DNA of 64,000 nucleotides from an uncultured Methanoregula sp. (GCF_963662735.1 NZ_OY759744.1:1592153-1656152); one strand, 5' to 3'; counted from the stretch's first letter, positions 34,283 to 43,598 are shown. Notes: generated from the letters alone by a model not told the origin. Program-made: numbers and translations.

Positions 34283-35036
34283 ATCTGTCAGCGTGTGCGG
34301 GCAACTCTGCACGGAGCTGAACGCTGCGTGGGCGATCGCCAAAAAAGATATCCTCATCTACTATCTCAAGCCCAACATCATCGTTTCCGGGGCGCTCTTC
34401 CCGCTCTTTATGTTCCTCGCGTTTGCGGTAGGCCGGCCTGCCGAACCGTCCACCATGATCCCGGGTCTCATCGCGATCACGATCCTCTTCTCCGCCTCGT
34501 CCATCGAACCGGTCTCCATCCCTATCGAGCGCAGGATGAAGACGTTCGACCGGCTCCTTTCTGCACCGATCACCCTGCACGCCGTGGTGCTTGGCGAAAG
34601 CCTGAGCGGTTTTCTCTACAGTATCGGGATCGCGTTCGTCCCGCTCATAGCGGGAATCGTACTCTTCGGAACCCCGATCCTGAATATCGCACCCCTGGTC
34701 CTGGGTGTTATCCTCACCGCGTTCTGTTTTGCCACAATGGGAACGCTCTTTGCCGCGTACCCTACCGAGAGCCCCGGGGATATCATGTCGATGCTGAACC
34801 TTGTCCGGCTGCCCCTGATCTTCGTTTCCGGGGTTTTCATACCCTTGAGCCAGATCCCTGCTGCCGGCCAGTTCATCACCTATCTCTCCCCGCTGACCTA
34901 TGGGAATGACCTGATTCACGCAGCCTATTCGGGCACGACAAGCTTCAGCCCGCTCGCAGATATCGCGATGCTCCTCCTCTTCATCCTGATCTTCCAGTTC
35001 GCGGCCAACCGGTTATATAAAAAATTCAATGAGTAA
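34275..35036 (+). CDS. ABC-2 type permease (NodJ/DrrB-like)
   Basis: 253-residue permease with six hydrophobic segments and the ABC-2 signature near the C-terminal half (VRLPLIFVSGVFIPLSQIP, then YLSPLTYGNDLI). The TTG start at 34275 is well supported: GGGGTGA at 34262-34268 lies 6 bases upstream, inside the end of the ATPase gene. With the ATPase it forms an exporter for an unknown hydrophobic solute; in this family drugs, lipids or polysaccharides are usual cargo. Confidence 0.92.
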   Translation: MTESVSVCGQLCTELNAAWAIAKKDILIYYLKPNIIVSGALFPLFMFLAFAVGRPAEPSTMIPGLIAITILFSASSIEPVSIPIERRMKTFDRLLSAPITLHAVVLGESLSGFLYSIGIAFVPLIAGIVLFGTPILNIAPLVLGVILTAFCFATMGTLFAAYPTESPGDIMSMLNLVRLPLIFVSGVFIPLSQIPAAGQFITYLSPLTYGNDLIHAAYSGTTSFSPLADIAMLLLFILIFQFAANRLYKKFNE

Positions 35037-35233
35037 CCTGTCGGGAAATTTTTCTTCACAGGGAAAACCAATCCTGTGTTTTCCCGGTTCCCGTCTTCAG
35101 GAACTATGGTTGCCGAAAAAGGGTATTCTTCCCGGTCTTAAACCGACTTTTTCCGTGAATGCCAGTTACATCCGTCCCCGGTTTTTTATAATAACGTATT
35201 TATTCTCAATCTGGTATACTTACATAACTTGTA

Positions 35234-36358
35234 ATGAGCTCTTCACGCTTCACATCGGGTTGTGCCATGGCGCTCATGTTCCTGCTCCTTTTTTACGCTG
35301 TGATCCCGGCAGGACGGGCTGTCCCTGACAGCAGTGTGCTCGTTTTGGTAAAGGATGTAACCACGGGAGAAGTTCTCCGGGGAGGCAGCGTCTATTTTGA
35401 CGGGGAATATGCCGGCGTCATCCCGGTCAGATCCGGTGACGGAATGTTTGAGATTCCGGATGTCGGGCCTGGTACCCACACGGTCCGCGTGAACAGCCCG
35501 GGTTACCGGGAAAAAACCCTGCAGTTCGTATTTCCTTCACAAAAACTCGTGGAAGCAGATCTTACGAAAGATGCACTCGTCCTCCTGACACCAGACCGTC
35601 CCCACCCCCACGCCATTAACGTGGTCTTTTATCCTTCATCCACTTCCTTCGACTGTTCCGAGAACCAGAAAATCCCTGACACCACCTATCTGGATAACGA
35701 GCACCGTTTCCGGGTGGATGCCATGAATGTGATCAACGAGACCTACCTCGAACTGGACCGGCATACCGCTGCTTCAGTGCCTCTTCCCGCGGATTATCGC
35801 CATCGTTTCAATTTCTATTATTACTATGACCCCTCCGCACCAGCCGATGCCTTCTCCGGCTGCGCCGGAAAGATCCCGGAAAAATACTGGCAGGAAGTCC
35901 GGTTTGCCGATCTCACTATTATCCTGTATCCCATCTACCACGGGACAATGAGTGCGCCGGACTGCGAACCGGTCGGGTGCTTCCAGTCTTTTGGCCCCGG
36001 AAAGAACGTGCTGAAAGCACCATCTGACCTGCCGATGCTGATCGCCCATGAGTCCGGGCACGCCATTTTCGGCCTGAGCGACACCTATTGCGGCAACACG
36101 TTTTATTTTGAGAACGCCCCGTATTCGAATGTCTGGGCTTCAGATGCTTCCTGCGAAGAAGCGGCCCGGAAGGGATTCCGGAACGCATCGGAATGCCGGC
36201 AGATCCAGCGCAGTTCACCGGTTTCCTGCTCAAAGAATTTCTGGCGCTGGGATCCTGTCATTGACCTTATGGAGACCGGGTATACGGGAATCTTCGGCCC
36301 TGCATCAACCGAACGGATCCGGTATATCCTCTCTGAATCGGGAGGAGGATCTTCATGA
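35234..36358 (+). CDS. Secreted PEGA-like protein with peptidase M64-like zinc motif
   Basis: 374 residues with an N-terminal signal (hydrophobic core about 11-25). Residues 33-110 form a PEGA/carboxypeptidase-regulatory-like beta domain (GGSVYFDGEYAGVIPV; TVRVNSPGYREKTL). The second part resembles IgA peptidase M64-type zinc proteases, with HESGHAIFGLSDTY near residue 277 supplying HExxH and a following Asp. Several Cys may form disulfides. It ends in ATGA overlap with the next gene, also secreted. Substrate unknown. This may be a surface or extracellular protease. Confidence 0.7.
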   Translation: MSSSRFTSGCAMALMFLLLFYAVIPAGRAVPDSSVLVLVKDVTTGEVLRGGSVYFDGEYAGVIPVRSGDGMFEIPDVGPGTHTVRVNSPGYREKTLQFVFPSQKLVEADLTKDALVLLTPDRPHPHAINVVFYPSSTSFDCSENQKIPDTTYLDNEHRFRVDAMNVINETYLELDRHTAASVPLPADYRHRFNFYYYYDPSAPADAFSGCAGKIPEKYWQEVRFADLTIILYPIYHGTMSAPDCEPVGCFQSFGPGKNVLKAPSDLPMLIAHESGHAIFGLSDTYCGNTFYFENAPYSNVWASDASCEEAARKGFRNASECRQIQRSSPVSCSKNFWRWDPVIDLMETGYTGIFGPASTERIRYILSESGGGSS

Positions 36359-36906
36359 AGGCAATGATATTTCTCTGTGCAGTTTTTTGTCTTGGTGCCC
36401 TGTTCTGCACGATTCCGGTCCGTGCCCACACGATCCCCGATTACGAAAAAATATTAGTTGTCCGGATGGATTTCGAGAACGGAAACTATACTGATACTGG
36501 CCAGGAGATCCTGTACGGAACTGCGCCGAATCTTCCCATCACTCATGGGAATCTCCAGGCTGTTGTCGTCAACAGTACAGAAAAACCGGTTCTCGCGTTC
36601 TCCATGATGGAGCCGGATCTGACCTTCAGTGATCCCCCCGGCATGGGCCCGTACAGTCTCTCAAAAAATAACGTGCCTGAAGACCCGGTAAAACGCAACA
36701 CACGCTACAGTATGGAAATCACATTTCCTTATATGACCGATATGAAGACTATGACCTGTTATGACAAGACCAGGAACTCACGGATGATATCGGTTGATCT
36801 TGTGCCATCGCAGGTATCATTTTGCATGGATTATCCCCGGGATCCGGATTGTGTTGCTTTTCTTTCCCGGTATACCTCTTCGTCCGGGTCTCTGCCCGAT
36901 GAATAG
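36355..36906 (+). CDS. Secreted hypothetical protein, partner of the M64-like gene
   Basis: 183 residues with a clear signal peptide (FLCAVFCLGALFCTIPVRA) ending near residue 24. The rest is beta-rich and polar with four Cys; no known domain. Its ATG overlaps the stop of the metallopeptidase-like gene, so the two are coupled and presumably exported together. It could be an inhibitor, chaperone or substrate-binding partner; the sequence does not decide. Confidence 0.65.
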   Translation: MKAMIFLCAVFCLGALFCTIPVRAHTIPDYEKILVVRMDFENGNYTDTGQEILYGTAPNLPITHGNLQAVVVNSTEKPVLAFSMMEPDLTFSDPPGMGPYSLSKNNVPEDPVKRNTRYSMEITFPYMTDMKTMTCYDKTRNSRMISVDLVPSQVSFCMDYPRDPDCVAFLSRYTSSSGSLPDE

Positions 36907-36948
36907 ATCCACACCTGCAGTCCTCCCTTTAAAGGGAATCCCCGCTTA

Positions 36949-37368
36949 TCAGAACAGTTTCTTCTGCTCCCGGATGAGCGGCTGCAGCCGGTACGTATAA
37001 GGTCCTGAATACGGCGTGTCGATCGACAGGTTGAACGCGGCTACTTCATTGAACCCGAGATGCCCGATGTATGTTTCCGTGGCTGCAAATTCCCTGCCGT
37101 TGGAGCCATAGAACATTCCGCGGATAAAGAGGTCATCCATGGGCTGGCTGCAGGTATTGCTGATATACCCCGTTACCCTGATGAGCGGGGACGATCCCGT
37201 ATCCTCACTATGCGCTGAATCATTGACCCGGAAGAAACAATCATTCACATCCGGGGGTCCTGTCACTGCAATGCGTGTTTTCGGCATCACGATCTCCGGG
37301 GATAATGTTATACATCCCGCGATGATGGCTGCGATGACAAGTACCAGGACCACAAGACCGGTTCGCAT
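36949..37368 (-). CDS. Small lipoprotein, 139 aa
   Basis: Lipoprotein signal with lipobox IAGC (Cys19), followed by a beta-rich domain: ITVTGYISN-like strands, DLFIRGMFYGSNGREF and NEVAAFNLSID, a layout similar to FxLYD or transglutaminase-associated surface domains. Convergent with the secreted pair at 35234-36906; the palindrome TCCCTTTAAAGGGA at 36924-36937 lies between the stops. Function unknown. Confidence 0.65.
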   Translation of the reverse strand: MRTGLVVLVLVIAAIIAGCITLSPEIVMPKTRIAVTGPPDVNDCFFRVNDSAHSEDTGSSPLIRVTGYISNTCSQPMDDLFIRGMFYGSNGREFAATETYIGHLGFNEVAAFNLSIDTPYSGPYTYRLQPLIREQKKLF

Positions 37369-37511
37369 GATCCCTTCCCTCTTTCCCGATTACAGGGTGT
37401 ACGAATTACCTCCCCAAATCCTTTTCGCCAGCAAACAGGCGGGACGGGGGATAACGGGAACGAAAACAGGATCTGCCGGCGGCCGGAACTGACAGAAAAA
37501 AGAGGATGATA

Positions 37512-39212
37512 TTACGCGGTCAGGACCTTGTCCGCCTCTTCGAGCCCGAGCACCTTGATAGACTCTTCCCGCATCTTGAACTTCTGGATCTTGCCGGAGA
37601 TCGTGATCGGGAAGTCGTCGACGAACATGACGTACCGCGGGATCTTGTAGTGGGCGATCCTGCCCTTGCAGTAGTCCTTGAGGTCCTGTTCGGTCATGGT
37701 CTGGCCTTGTTTCATCTTCACCCAGGCGCAGAGTTCCTCGCCGTACTTGATGTCCGGGACGCCGACAATATAAACATCGGAGATCTTCTCGTGGTGATGG
37801 AGGAACTCCTCGATCTCCCGCGGGTAGATGTTCTCCCCGCCCCGGATCACCATGTCCTTGAGCCGGCCAACGATCCTGAAGTAGCCCTCCTCGTCCATGG
37901 TGCCGAGGTCGCCCGTGTGGTTCCAGCGGTCCTTGTCGAGCGTGGCGTGGGTTGCCGACGGGTTGTTGTAGTAGCACTTCATCACGCAGTAGCCCCGGGC
38001 GCAGATCTCGCCGATCTCGCCATACGGCTGGATCCTGCCGGTGTTCGGGTCGATAATTTTCAGCTCGGTATGCGGGAACGCCCGGCCAACAGTGGCGACC
38101 CGGCGGTCGAGCGGATCCCTGGTCGTGGTCATGGTGACCCCCGGGGCAGTCTCGGTCTGGCCGTACACGATCACGATCTCGCTCATGTGCATCTGCGTAT
38201 TGACCTGCTTCATCACTTCGATGGGGCAGGGCGAGCCGGCCATGATGCCGGTCCGGAGGGAGCGGAGGTCGTACTTTGCAAAGTTCGGGTGGGCGAGTTC
38301 GGCGATGAACATGGTCGGGACGCCGTGGACCGCCGTGCAGTGCTCTTTCTCGATGGTTTTTAAGACCTCCTCGGCATCGAAGGTTGGTGCGGGCAGGACC
38401 ATCGTGGAGCCGTGAGTGACGCAGGCAAGGTTGGAGAGGACCATGCCAAAGCAGTGGTAGAACGGGACCGGGATGCAGAGCCGGTCTTTCTCGGAAAAGC
38501 CCATGCCTTCGCCGATGATGTAGCCGTTGTTGAGGACATTGTGGTGGGTGAGGACAACGCCTTTGGGAAATCCTGTGGTGCCGCTCGTGTACTGGATGTT
38601 GATGGGGTCGTCGAACGAAAGCACCTCGCCCCGCTCAACGAGCTCGTCTACCGAGATCTCGTCCGCCTTTTTTAAGAAATCGTCCCAGGTATACATCCCG
38701 TTATACGGGATATCGCCAAGGAAGATCGCATTTTTCAGAAATGGGAATTTCTCGCTTGAGATCCTGCCGGGCTTGGATTCGTAGGCCTCGGGGCAGGCCT
38801 CGTAGAACATCCCCATGTAATCCGAGGTCTTGAACCGGCCCTGGACGATCAGGGTCTGGATCTCGGCCTGCTTGAGCACGTATTCGAGCTCGTACGTGCG
38901 GTACGCGGGGTTGATGTTCACCATGATGGCGCCGATCTTGGAGGTGGCGAACTGGACAACCACCCATTCGGCATGATTCATGGCCCAGATGCCGACGCGG
39001 TTGCCTTTCTCCACGCCAAGTCCCATCAGGGCCCGGGCAACAAGGTCGACCTGGTACAGGAATTCCCTGTAGTTCCACCGGATGTTCTGGTGCATGGATA
39101 CGATTGCATCAGTTTCCGGGTACTTTTCCGCAATACTGTTAACCATCTCGCCAATCGTCATTCCCAGCAGGGGAACTGCCGAAGTTCCGCACGTGTAGCT
39201 GCCCTCAACCAT
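37512..39212 (-). CDS. Acyl-CoA synthetase (AMP-forming)
   Basis: 566-residue ANL-superfamily enzyme activating a carboxylic acid to acyl-AMP and then acyl-CoA. Motifs: IQYTSGTTGFPKGVVLTH near residue 207, GQTETAPG, TGDLGTMDEEGYFRIVGR with KDMVIRGGENIYPREIEEF, and the catalytic C-terminal Lys in ISGKIQKFKMRE. The sequence type is the medium-chain/branched acyl group rather than acetyl-CoA synthetase. The ATG at 39212 fits the usual N-terminus; a longer open frame upstream runs through the promoter repeats. Confidence 0.92.
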   Translation of the reverse strand: MVEGSYTCGTSAVPLLGMTIGEMVNSIAEKYPETDAIVSMHQNIRWNYREFLYQVDLVARALMGLGVEKGNRVGIWAMNHAEWVVVQFATSKIGAIMVNINPAYRTYELEYVLKQAEIQTLIVQGRFKTSDYMGMFYEACPEAYESKPGRISSEKFPFLKNAIFLGDIPYNGMYTWDDFLKKADEISVDELVERGEVLSFDDPINIQYTSGTTGFPKGVVLTHHNVLNNGYIIGEGMGFSEKDRLCIPVPFYHCFGMVLSNLACVTHGSTMVLPAPTFDAEEVLKTIEKEHCTAVHGVPTMFIAELAHPNFAKYDLRSLRTGIMAGSPCPIEVMKQVNTQMHMSEIVIVYGQTETAPGVTMTTTRDPLDRRVATVGRAFPHTELKIIDPNTGRIQPYGEIGEICARGYCVMKCYYNNPSATHATLDKDRWNHTGDLGTMDEEGYFRIVGRLKDMVIRGGENIYPREIEEFLHHHEKISDVYIVGVPDIKYGEELCAWVKMKQGQTMTEQDLKDYCKGRIAHYKIPRYVMFVDDFPITISGKIQKFKMREESIKVLGLEEADKVLTA

Positions 39213-39256
39213 TGGTAAGTGATGGGGTACCGGATAATATATGGATGATGATTCTG

Positions 39257-39293
39257 TGCACCTGTGGTGCATTAGGGAACGGGTCGTGGTGCA
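39257..39293. promoter_or_regulatory. GTGGTGCA direct repeats upstream of the acyl-CoA synthetase gene
   Basis: GTGGTGCA occurs at 39264-39271 and 39286-39293, 22 bases apart, with an inverted TGCACC at 39257-39262. The set lies 45-81 bases upstream of the leftward gene start and may be an operator. Confidence 0.35.
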
Positions 39294-39472
39294 CTGCAGG
39301 AGAAATCGCGTGCCTGTGAAAAGCGCACGGAATGCCCGGGCCCGTGCATTGCCGTCCGTGGAACGGACCCGGAGCTTGCTTTGCCCCCGGCCACAAAACA
39401 ACAAAACTCTTAAGTTTGTACAGTGCGATTGTATTAGGTCAGCACGGGGTTAAACCCGGTGACGGACGAAGA

Positions 39473-39640
39473 GGGGTTGTGGCCTAGCCCGGAATGGCGA
39501 CGGGCTCCAGCGGTCTTTGCGTTCTCGTGCTCGCAGATGATGAACAATGGGTCTGCTGATTAAAAAGATGATGACCCGTTGGAGCACTGATGCATGTCGG
39601 AGAGACCCGTCGATCGTGAGTTCAAATCTCACCAACCCCA
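39473..39640 (+). tRNA. tRNA-Trp (CCA) with a 94-base intron
   Basis: Exons 39473-39510 and 39605-39640 form a 74-base cloverleaf: acceptor GGGGTTG/CAACCCC, anticodon arm ACGGG/CCCGT with CCA at 39507-39509, T-arm GTGAG-TTCAAAT-CTCAC, discriminator A, no CCA. The intron 39511-39604 follows position 37. The splice sites form a bulge-helix-bulge: exon CTCC pairs with intron GGAG (39599-39602), leaving bulges AGC and AGA cut after AG. The intron encodes a C/D box RNA. Confidence 0.95.
39537..39590 (+). ncRNA. C/D box sRNA within the tRNA-Trp intron
   Basis: Box C ATGATGA (39537-39543), D' CTGA (39556-39559), C' ATGATGA (39568-39574), D CTGA (39587-39590). The D guide (39576-39585) pairs over 10 bases with the 5' exon-intron junction and, by the N+5 rule, places C34 of the anticodon opposite 39582. 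The D' guide (39547-39554) pairs with A38-U43 plus two intron bases and targets residue 39, here a C. This matches the known euryarchaeal scheme of methylating tRNA-Trp positions 34 and 39 before splicing. Confidence 0.93.
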
Positions 39641-39672
39641 CGTTTTCTAAAAAATGTTCTGAAATTTTCTGA

Positions 39673-40161
39673 TTATTCTTCCTTACATAAGCCCGGCTTT
39701 TTTCCCAGCCGGTACATACAATAGCCTCCGGCAAGCGCAGACAGCGCGAAGAATACGCCCAGCACGGCAACAAAGGGCATATAGATAATTACCCTCCCGA
39801 GTGCAAACATCAGACGGGCAGTCAGTCCGGGAGCGAGAAACGGGACATACTGGTTTATCCCTGATTCAAGCGCGGATAAAAAACCGGCACAGCACATTCC
39901 AAGGAACCCGGCGAGATAGGAAACCGATGGTCTCCAGCCGGCAGGTTCATTCTGGCTCCGGATCTTTTCTGCAACAGCTCCAGCGGCAAAGAGCAGGAGC
40001 GGGACAGTTGTCAGCATCATAAGGGGAAACAGGGTACCTCTCATTGACTCATGTCCGGTTGATGTCAGGAAATTGTCGCTTCCCATAACCACCGCCCAGA
40101 TGATGAACCCGGACAGCAGTCCCGGAAATATTATTGCCGTAAGATCTGGTTTTTTGGACAA
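39673..40161 (-). CDS. Four-helix membrane protein, 162 aa
   Basis: Hydrophobic segments at about 9-27, 42-63, 82-103 and 128-152, with a short Lys-rich tail. No signature motif. A Cys pair (MCCAG) lies within the third helix. Leftward, ending 33 bases downstream of the tRNA-Trp gene (convergent). Function unknown; length and topology are compatible with small DUF membrane families. Confidence 0.6.
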   Translation of the reverse strand: MSKKPDLTAIIFPGLLSGFIIWAVVMGSDNFLTSTGHESMRGTLFPLMMLTTVPLLLFAAGAVAEKIRSQNEPAGWRPSVSYLAGFLGMCCAGFLSALESGINQYVPFLAPGLTARLMFALGRVIIYMPFVAVLGVFFALSALAGGYCMYRLGKKPGLCKEE

Positions 40162-40290
40162 TGCTGATCACTCAATCCTGTTTCTGTACGTTTCGCTTAA
40201 TATGTTCCTCTGTGAAAATACCTTCCGTACCTGTATCTCCCGTCCCGGCTCCCGATCAGGTTTAAGCCTCCGGAATGCTATCCAATTCTT

Positions 40291-41082
40291 ATGAGTCATG
40301 AACTGCACCTGGTCGATGCCTTTACCGGTGCCCCGTTCCGCGGGAACACGGCCGCGGTCTGCATCCTGGACGGGCCGGCCGATCCTGCCTGGATGCAGCA
40401 GGTAGCGGGCGAGATGAAACATTCCGAAACCGCGTTCCTGCATCCCGGAAACGAGAGCTGGAACCTGCGGTGGTTCACCCCGGAACACGAGGTGGATCTC
40501 TGCGGCCATGCAACGCTTGCCGCAGCCTTCATCCTCTGGACCGCCGGTCACGCGGAACCGGGATCAGCGATTGCGTTCGAAACGAAATCAGGAACGCTGA
40601 AAGCGAACAAGGACGGGGAATGGATCACCCTCGATTTTCCCGCCGAGCCGGTTACTGCTCCGGTAGCGGTACCCGGACTTGAAGCGGCGCTGGGTGTTAC
40701 CCCGGTCTTCGTGGGACGCAACCGGTTCGATATCCTTGCCGAACTCCCTTCCGCAACCGATGTCTGTACCCTTGAACCCGATTTGGCGGCCCTTGCGGCG
40801 ATCCAGACCCGGGGGATCATCGTAACCGCGGCTTCCGATCTCCCGCACTTCGATTTCGTATCCCGGTTCTTCGCGCCGTCGGTCGGGGTTTCGGAAGATC
40901 CGGTTACCGGCTCGGCCCACTGCTGTCTCGGGCCGTACTGGGGAGAGAAACTCAAAAAGATCGAACTTGACGGGTTCCAGTGCTCGGCCCGGGGCGGGAC
41001 CGTGCGGGTTACCCTGCTCGGCGACCGGGTCCTCCTTGCGGGGCACGCAGTCCACATCAGCTCGGGAAAACTTCTTGTCTGA
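40291..41082 (+). CDS. PhzF-family isomerase-like protein
   Basis: 263 residues of the PhzF/diaminopimelate-epimerase fold. N-terminal signature HLVDAFTGAPFRGNTAAVCIL, then SETAFL with the catalytic-type Glu position, LRWFTPEHEVDLCGHATLA (residues about 55-73) and GVSEDPVTGSAHCCLGPYW (about 205-223). Family members isomerise or epimerise small acids; most, as here, are of unknown substrate. A T-run at 41101-41106 likely terminates it. Confidence 0.92.
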   Translation: MSHELHLVDAFTGAPFRGNTAAVCILDGPADPAWMQQVAGEMKHSETAFLHPGNESWNLRWFTPEHEVDLCGHATLAAAFILWTAGHAEPGSAIAFETKSGTLKANKDGEWITLDFPAEPVTAPVAVPGLEAALGVTPVFVGRNRFDILAELPSATDVCTLEPDLAALAAIQTRGIIVTAASDLPHFDFVSRFFAPSVGVSEDPVTGSAHCCLGPYWGEKLKKIELDGFQCSARGGTVRVTLLGDRVLLAGHAVHISSGKLLV

Positions 41083-41100
41083 TAAAAAGAGTCTTACAAA

Positions 41101-41106
41101 TTTTTT
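41101..41106 (+). terminator. T-run after the PhzF-like gene
   Basis: Six T residues 19 bases after the stop codon, suitable for archaeal termination. Confidence 0.4.
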
Positions 41107-41278
41107 ACTGGATTTTCGCTGCTGCAATGGTTGCGAGCTGTCTTGCAGTTTCGTAATCTGCCGCGGCCCGTACATTAATGATGACGACCCGCTGGAATTC
41201 TCAAAGACCGCCATTGACTGATCGGGACCGGCATAGATCCTGAAAGAGTCCGGGAAAAAATGGGGATTAGCAATGGGA

Positions 41279-42994
41279 TTAACGGTTCTTTCGCAGGTTC
41301 CCCGCAACGACAAAGACGATACCCGCACCGATCAGCGCACCCAGCGTGATCGTGACCGGGACCGGCGAGCGTGTCTTCTGGGTTACGGGTACCGTGGGTA
41401 CCGTTGAAGGGACGAGCATGGCCTGGATCTTTACGGTCTCGCCGCTTGCCGGCCATTTCGTGATTGTGCCGGTGAGGGTGGTATACCCGGGGCACTCAAC
41501 CCGGTAACTCCGGAAGGGCGTTCCGGTGGTGGCGACGGTTATGAACCGCACGCCATTCGTGATGCTTCCTTCATTGACATTGTCGAAGTACACCTGCGCC
41601 CCCTCTGCATTGCTGTAGACCGCGAAACTTCCCTGGCCGGACCCGACCGGGGGCGGGTTAGCATAAAGCGTCGGGTTATAGAATGCCGTGCGGCCCGAAC
41701 TGACCGTTATCCTGCGGGTGTCGGGGGAATACCCGTTCATCGTTGCCTTCATTGAATAGGTGCCGGGGGCCAGGTTCGGGATGGTGACCGGTGAGACGCC
41801 ATAACTGACGCCATTCATGTAAATAGTTGCACCGTCCGGCTCTGTCTGCGCAAAGATCGCACCTGTTGTTACCGGGCCTGGCTGGGACTGGAGCGTTGGA
41901 TTATAACCGGTGGTCTGTCCCGGCCCGACCGTGATCAGCTGGGAACTGGATTTATACCCGTTCAGGGTTGCCATCACCGAATAGGTTGCCGGAACCAGGT
42001 TCCGGACCGTGAGCGGTGTTTTGCCGTAATTGACGCCGTTGACATAGATTGTTGCACCGGATGGGGATGACTGGGCGGAGATCGCACCGGTGATCACGGG
42101 CGGGTTCGGCGAAGCCCGGAGTGTCGGGTAATAGTTTGCCGTCCTGCCCGGAGGTACGGTGATAGTCTGCATATCGGAATAATAGCCGTTCAGGGATGCC
42201 ATCACCGAATAGGTTCCGGCGAACAGATCGGAAACCGTTACCGGCGAAGTACCGTAACTGTTGCCGTTCACGTAAATCGTTGCACCGGCAGGGACCGACT
42301 GCGCATAGATCGCGCCGCTTTTCATCACTTCCCCGTTCACCGTGATATAATCCGTTTCGGTTATGGTATCGGTTCCGTACATGTTGCTGGCCGTCAGGCT
42401 CACGGTGTAACTGCCCGGGTCCGTGTAGGTATGCGAAGGGGAACTCGAGGAATCGGCCCCGCCGTCCCCGAAGTCCCAGTACCACATGGTAGGAGTATTG
42501 AGGGATCTGTCCGTGAAGCTGACCGTGAGGGGTCCGGAACCGGAAGTCTGGGACGAGGTGAACTCCGCCACGGGGCTTAACTGGCCCGGGACTGGCGATG
42601 TTGTCTCTCCAGTTACCGGCTGCAGGGTCGGCTGCATTGTGGGTAATTCCGTCTCTTCGGTTGTAGGCATAACGGTGGGCAACAGTGTTGGCTCCACCGG
42701 GGAGATCGTCGTGGGTTCCGGTGTTGGCGCCGTTGTATGTACAACGGTCGGTTCCTCAGTAGGCTCCTCGGTCGGGTACGTGACGGGCACCATCGTTGTT
42801 TCAGTAGTTGTTACCTCTTCAAAATCCGCCCCGAGGGCCGGAATATCCCCGGTGGCTCCGGCCCGGTCCGCCGGGCCGGTACTACTCTGGCCCACCGGAT
42901 TATTTTCTGCCATGCGGGTAGTTGCCGATACGGCGGACAGGCATACAAGGCAAAGCACGAATGCAATGAGAAACAGGATCACTTTTCTTGTCAT
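41279..42994 (-). CDS. PKD and PEGA domain surface protein
   Basis: 571-residue exported protein. Signal peptide (hydrophobic core about 5-24), a Thr/Glu/Pro-rich stalk (about 60-140, with many TxEPT repeats), a PKD domain (about 145-232; WYWDFGDGGADSSS), then at least four PEGA repeats (about 237-305, 306-375, 376-445 and a divergent fourth) with the unit GATIYVNG...TPLTV...GTYSVMATLNGY. A Pro-rich neck and one membrane helix (about 545-565) with a basic tail anchor it. Such proteins are envelope or adhesion components in methanogens. Confidence 0.88.
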   Translation of the reverse strand: MTRKVILFLIAFVLCLVCLSAVSATTRMAENNPVGQSSTGPADRAGATGDIPALGADFEEVTTTETTMVPVTYPTEEPTEEPTVVHTTAPTPEPTTISPVEPTLLPTVMPTTEETELPTMQPTLQPVTGETTSPVPGQLSPVAEFTSSQTSGSGPLTVSFTDRSLNTPTMWYWDFGDGGADSSSSPSHTYTDPGSYTVSLTASNMYGTDTITETDYITVNGEVMKSGAIYAQSVPAGATIYVNGNSYGTSPVTVSDLFAGTYSVMASLNGYYSDMQTITVPPGRTANYYPTLRASPNPPVITGAISAQSSPSGATIYVNGVNYGKTPLTVRNLVPATYSVMATLNGYKSSSQLITVGPGQTTGYNPTLQSQPGPVTTGAIFAQTEPDGATIYMNGVSYGVSPVTIPNLAPGTYSMKATMNGYSPDTRRITVSSGRTAFYNPTLYANPPPVGSGQGSFAVYSNAEGAQVYFDNVNEGSITNGVRFITVATTGTPFRSYRVECPGYTTLTGTITKWPASGETVKIQAMLVPSTVPTVPVTQKTRSPVPVTITLGALIGAGIVFVVAGNLRKNR

Positions 42995-43256
42995 GCGGGA
43001 TCTCCCCTTGCCGGGAGTTGTAGTGAACTATCCTTAACTCACTTTTTATTTGGCTTTTCTGAATTCCCGCTCAATCCAGGTACATTTCCGGGCAATAATG
43101 AAAATTTCCCGGCATGCCCGATGTTCAGGAAAGCCATCCGCCCGCGGGAACCCCCGGTCGCGACAACCGGGTGCCTGAAAGAATAATTCCCGCCTGGCAG
43201 GCTGTTTCCTGCGAAAACAAAACCGGATCCGGTGTTTGCCTGCCCGGGGTCCCGTA

Positions 43257-43598
43257 TCAGTGCTTCTTTTTCTGTTTTTTCTTGCGGGTGGCGGTATCAA
43301 TGCCGTCAAGCGCGGCGGGGAGTGAATCGAGCACGGTGACGAGCCCCGTGAGGTGCAGGTTCATGACCACGGCACCAACGATCTCCTCTTTTGTTGCCCC
43401 GGCCTGGTGGGCCATGATGGCATGCAGCCGGACTCCCTCGGAGTTCCGGACCGATGTCTGGATAGCGATATTGATCAACTGTTTTGTCTTGGCATCGAGG
43501 CCGTTGAGGGTCCGCTGCACTTCAACGAGATTGTTGAACCGTTCGGCAAGCTCGGGACACTCTTTCTGGAACATCTCATACGGGTTTATTTTCTGCAT
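43257..43598 (-). CDS. Carboxymuconolactone decarboxylase-family protein
   Basis: 113 residues of the CMD/AhpD-like all-helical fold: LDAKTKQLINIAIQTSVRN, then AIMAHQAGATKEEIVGAVVMNLHLTG. The AhpD CxxC pair is absent (the site reads SVRNSEGVRLH), so it is not an evident peroxidase-type member. The C-terminus is strongly basic (RKKKQKKKH). The ATG at 43598 starts the domain. Divergent from fae-hps, sharing a 303-base intergenic region. Confidence 0.82.
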   Translation of the reverse strand: MQKINPYEMFQKECPELAERFNNLVEVQRTLNGLDAKTKQLINIAIQTSVRNSEGVRLHAIMAHQAGATKEEIVGAVVMNLHLTGLVTVLDSLPAALDGIDTATRKKKQKKKH

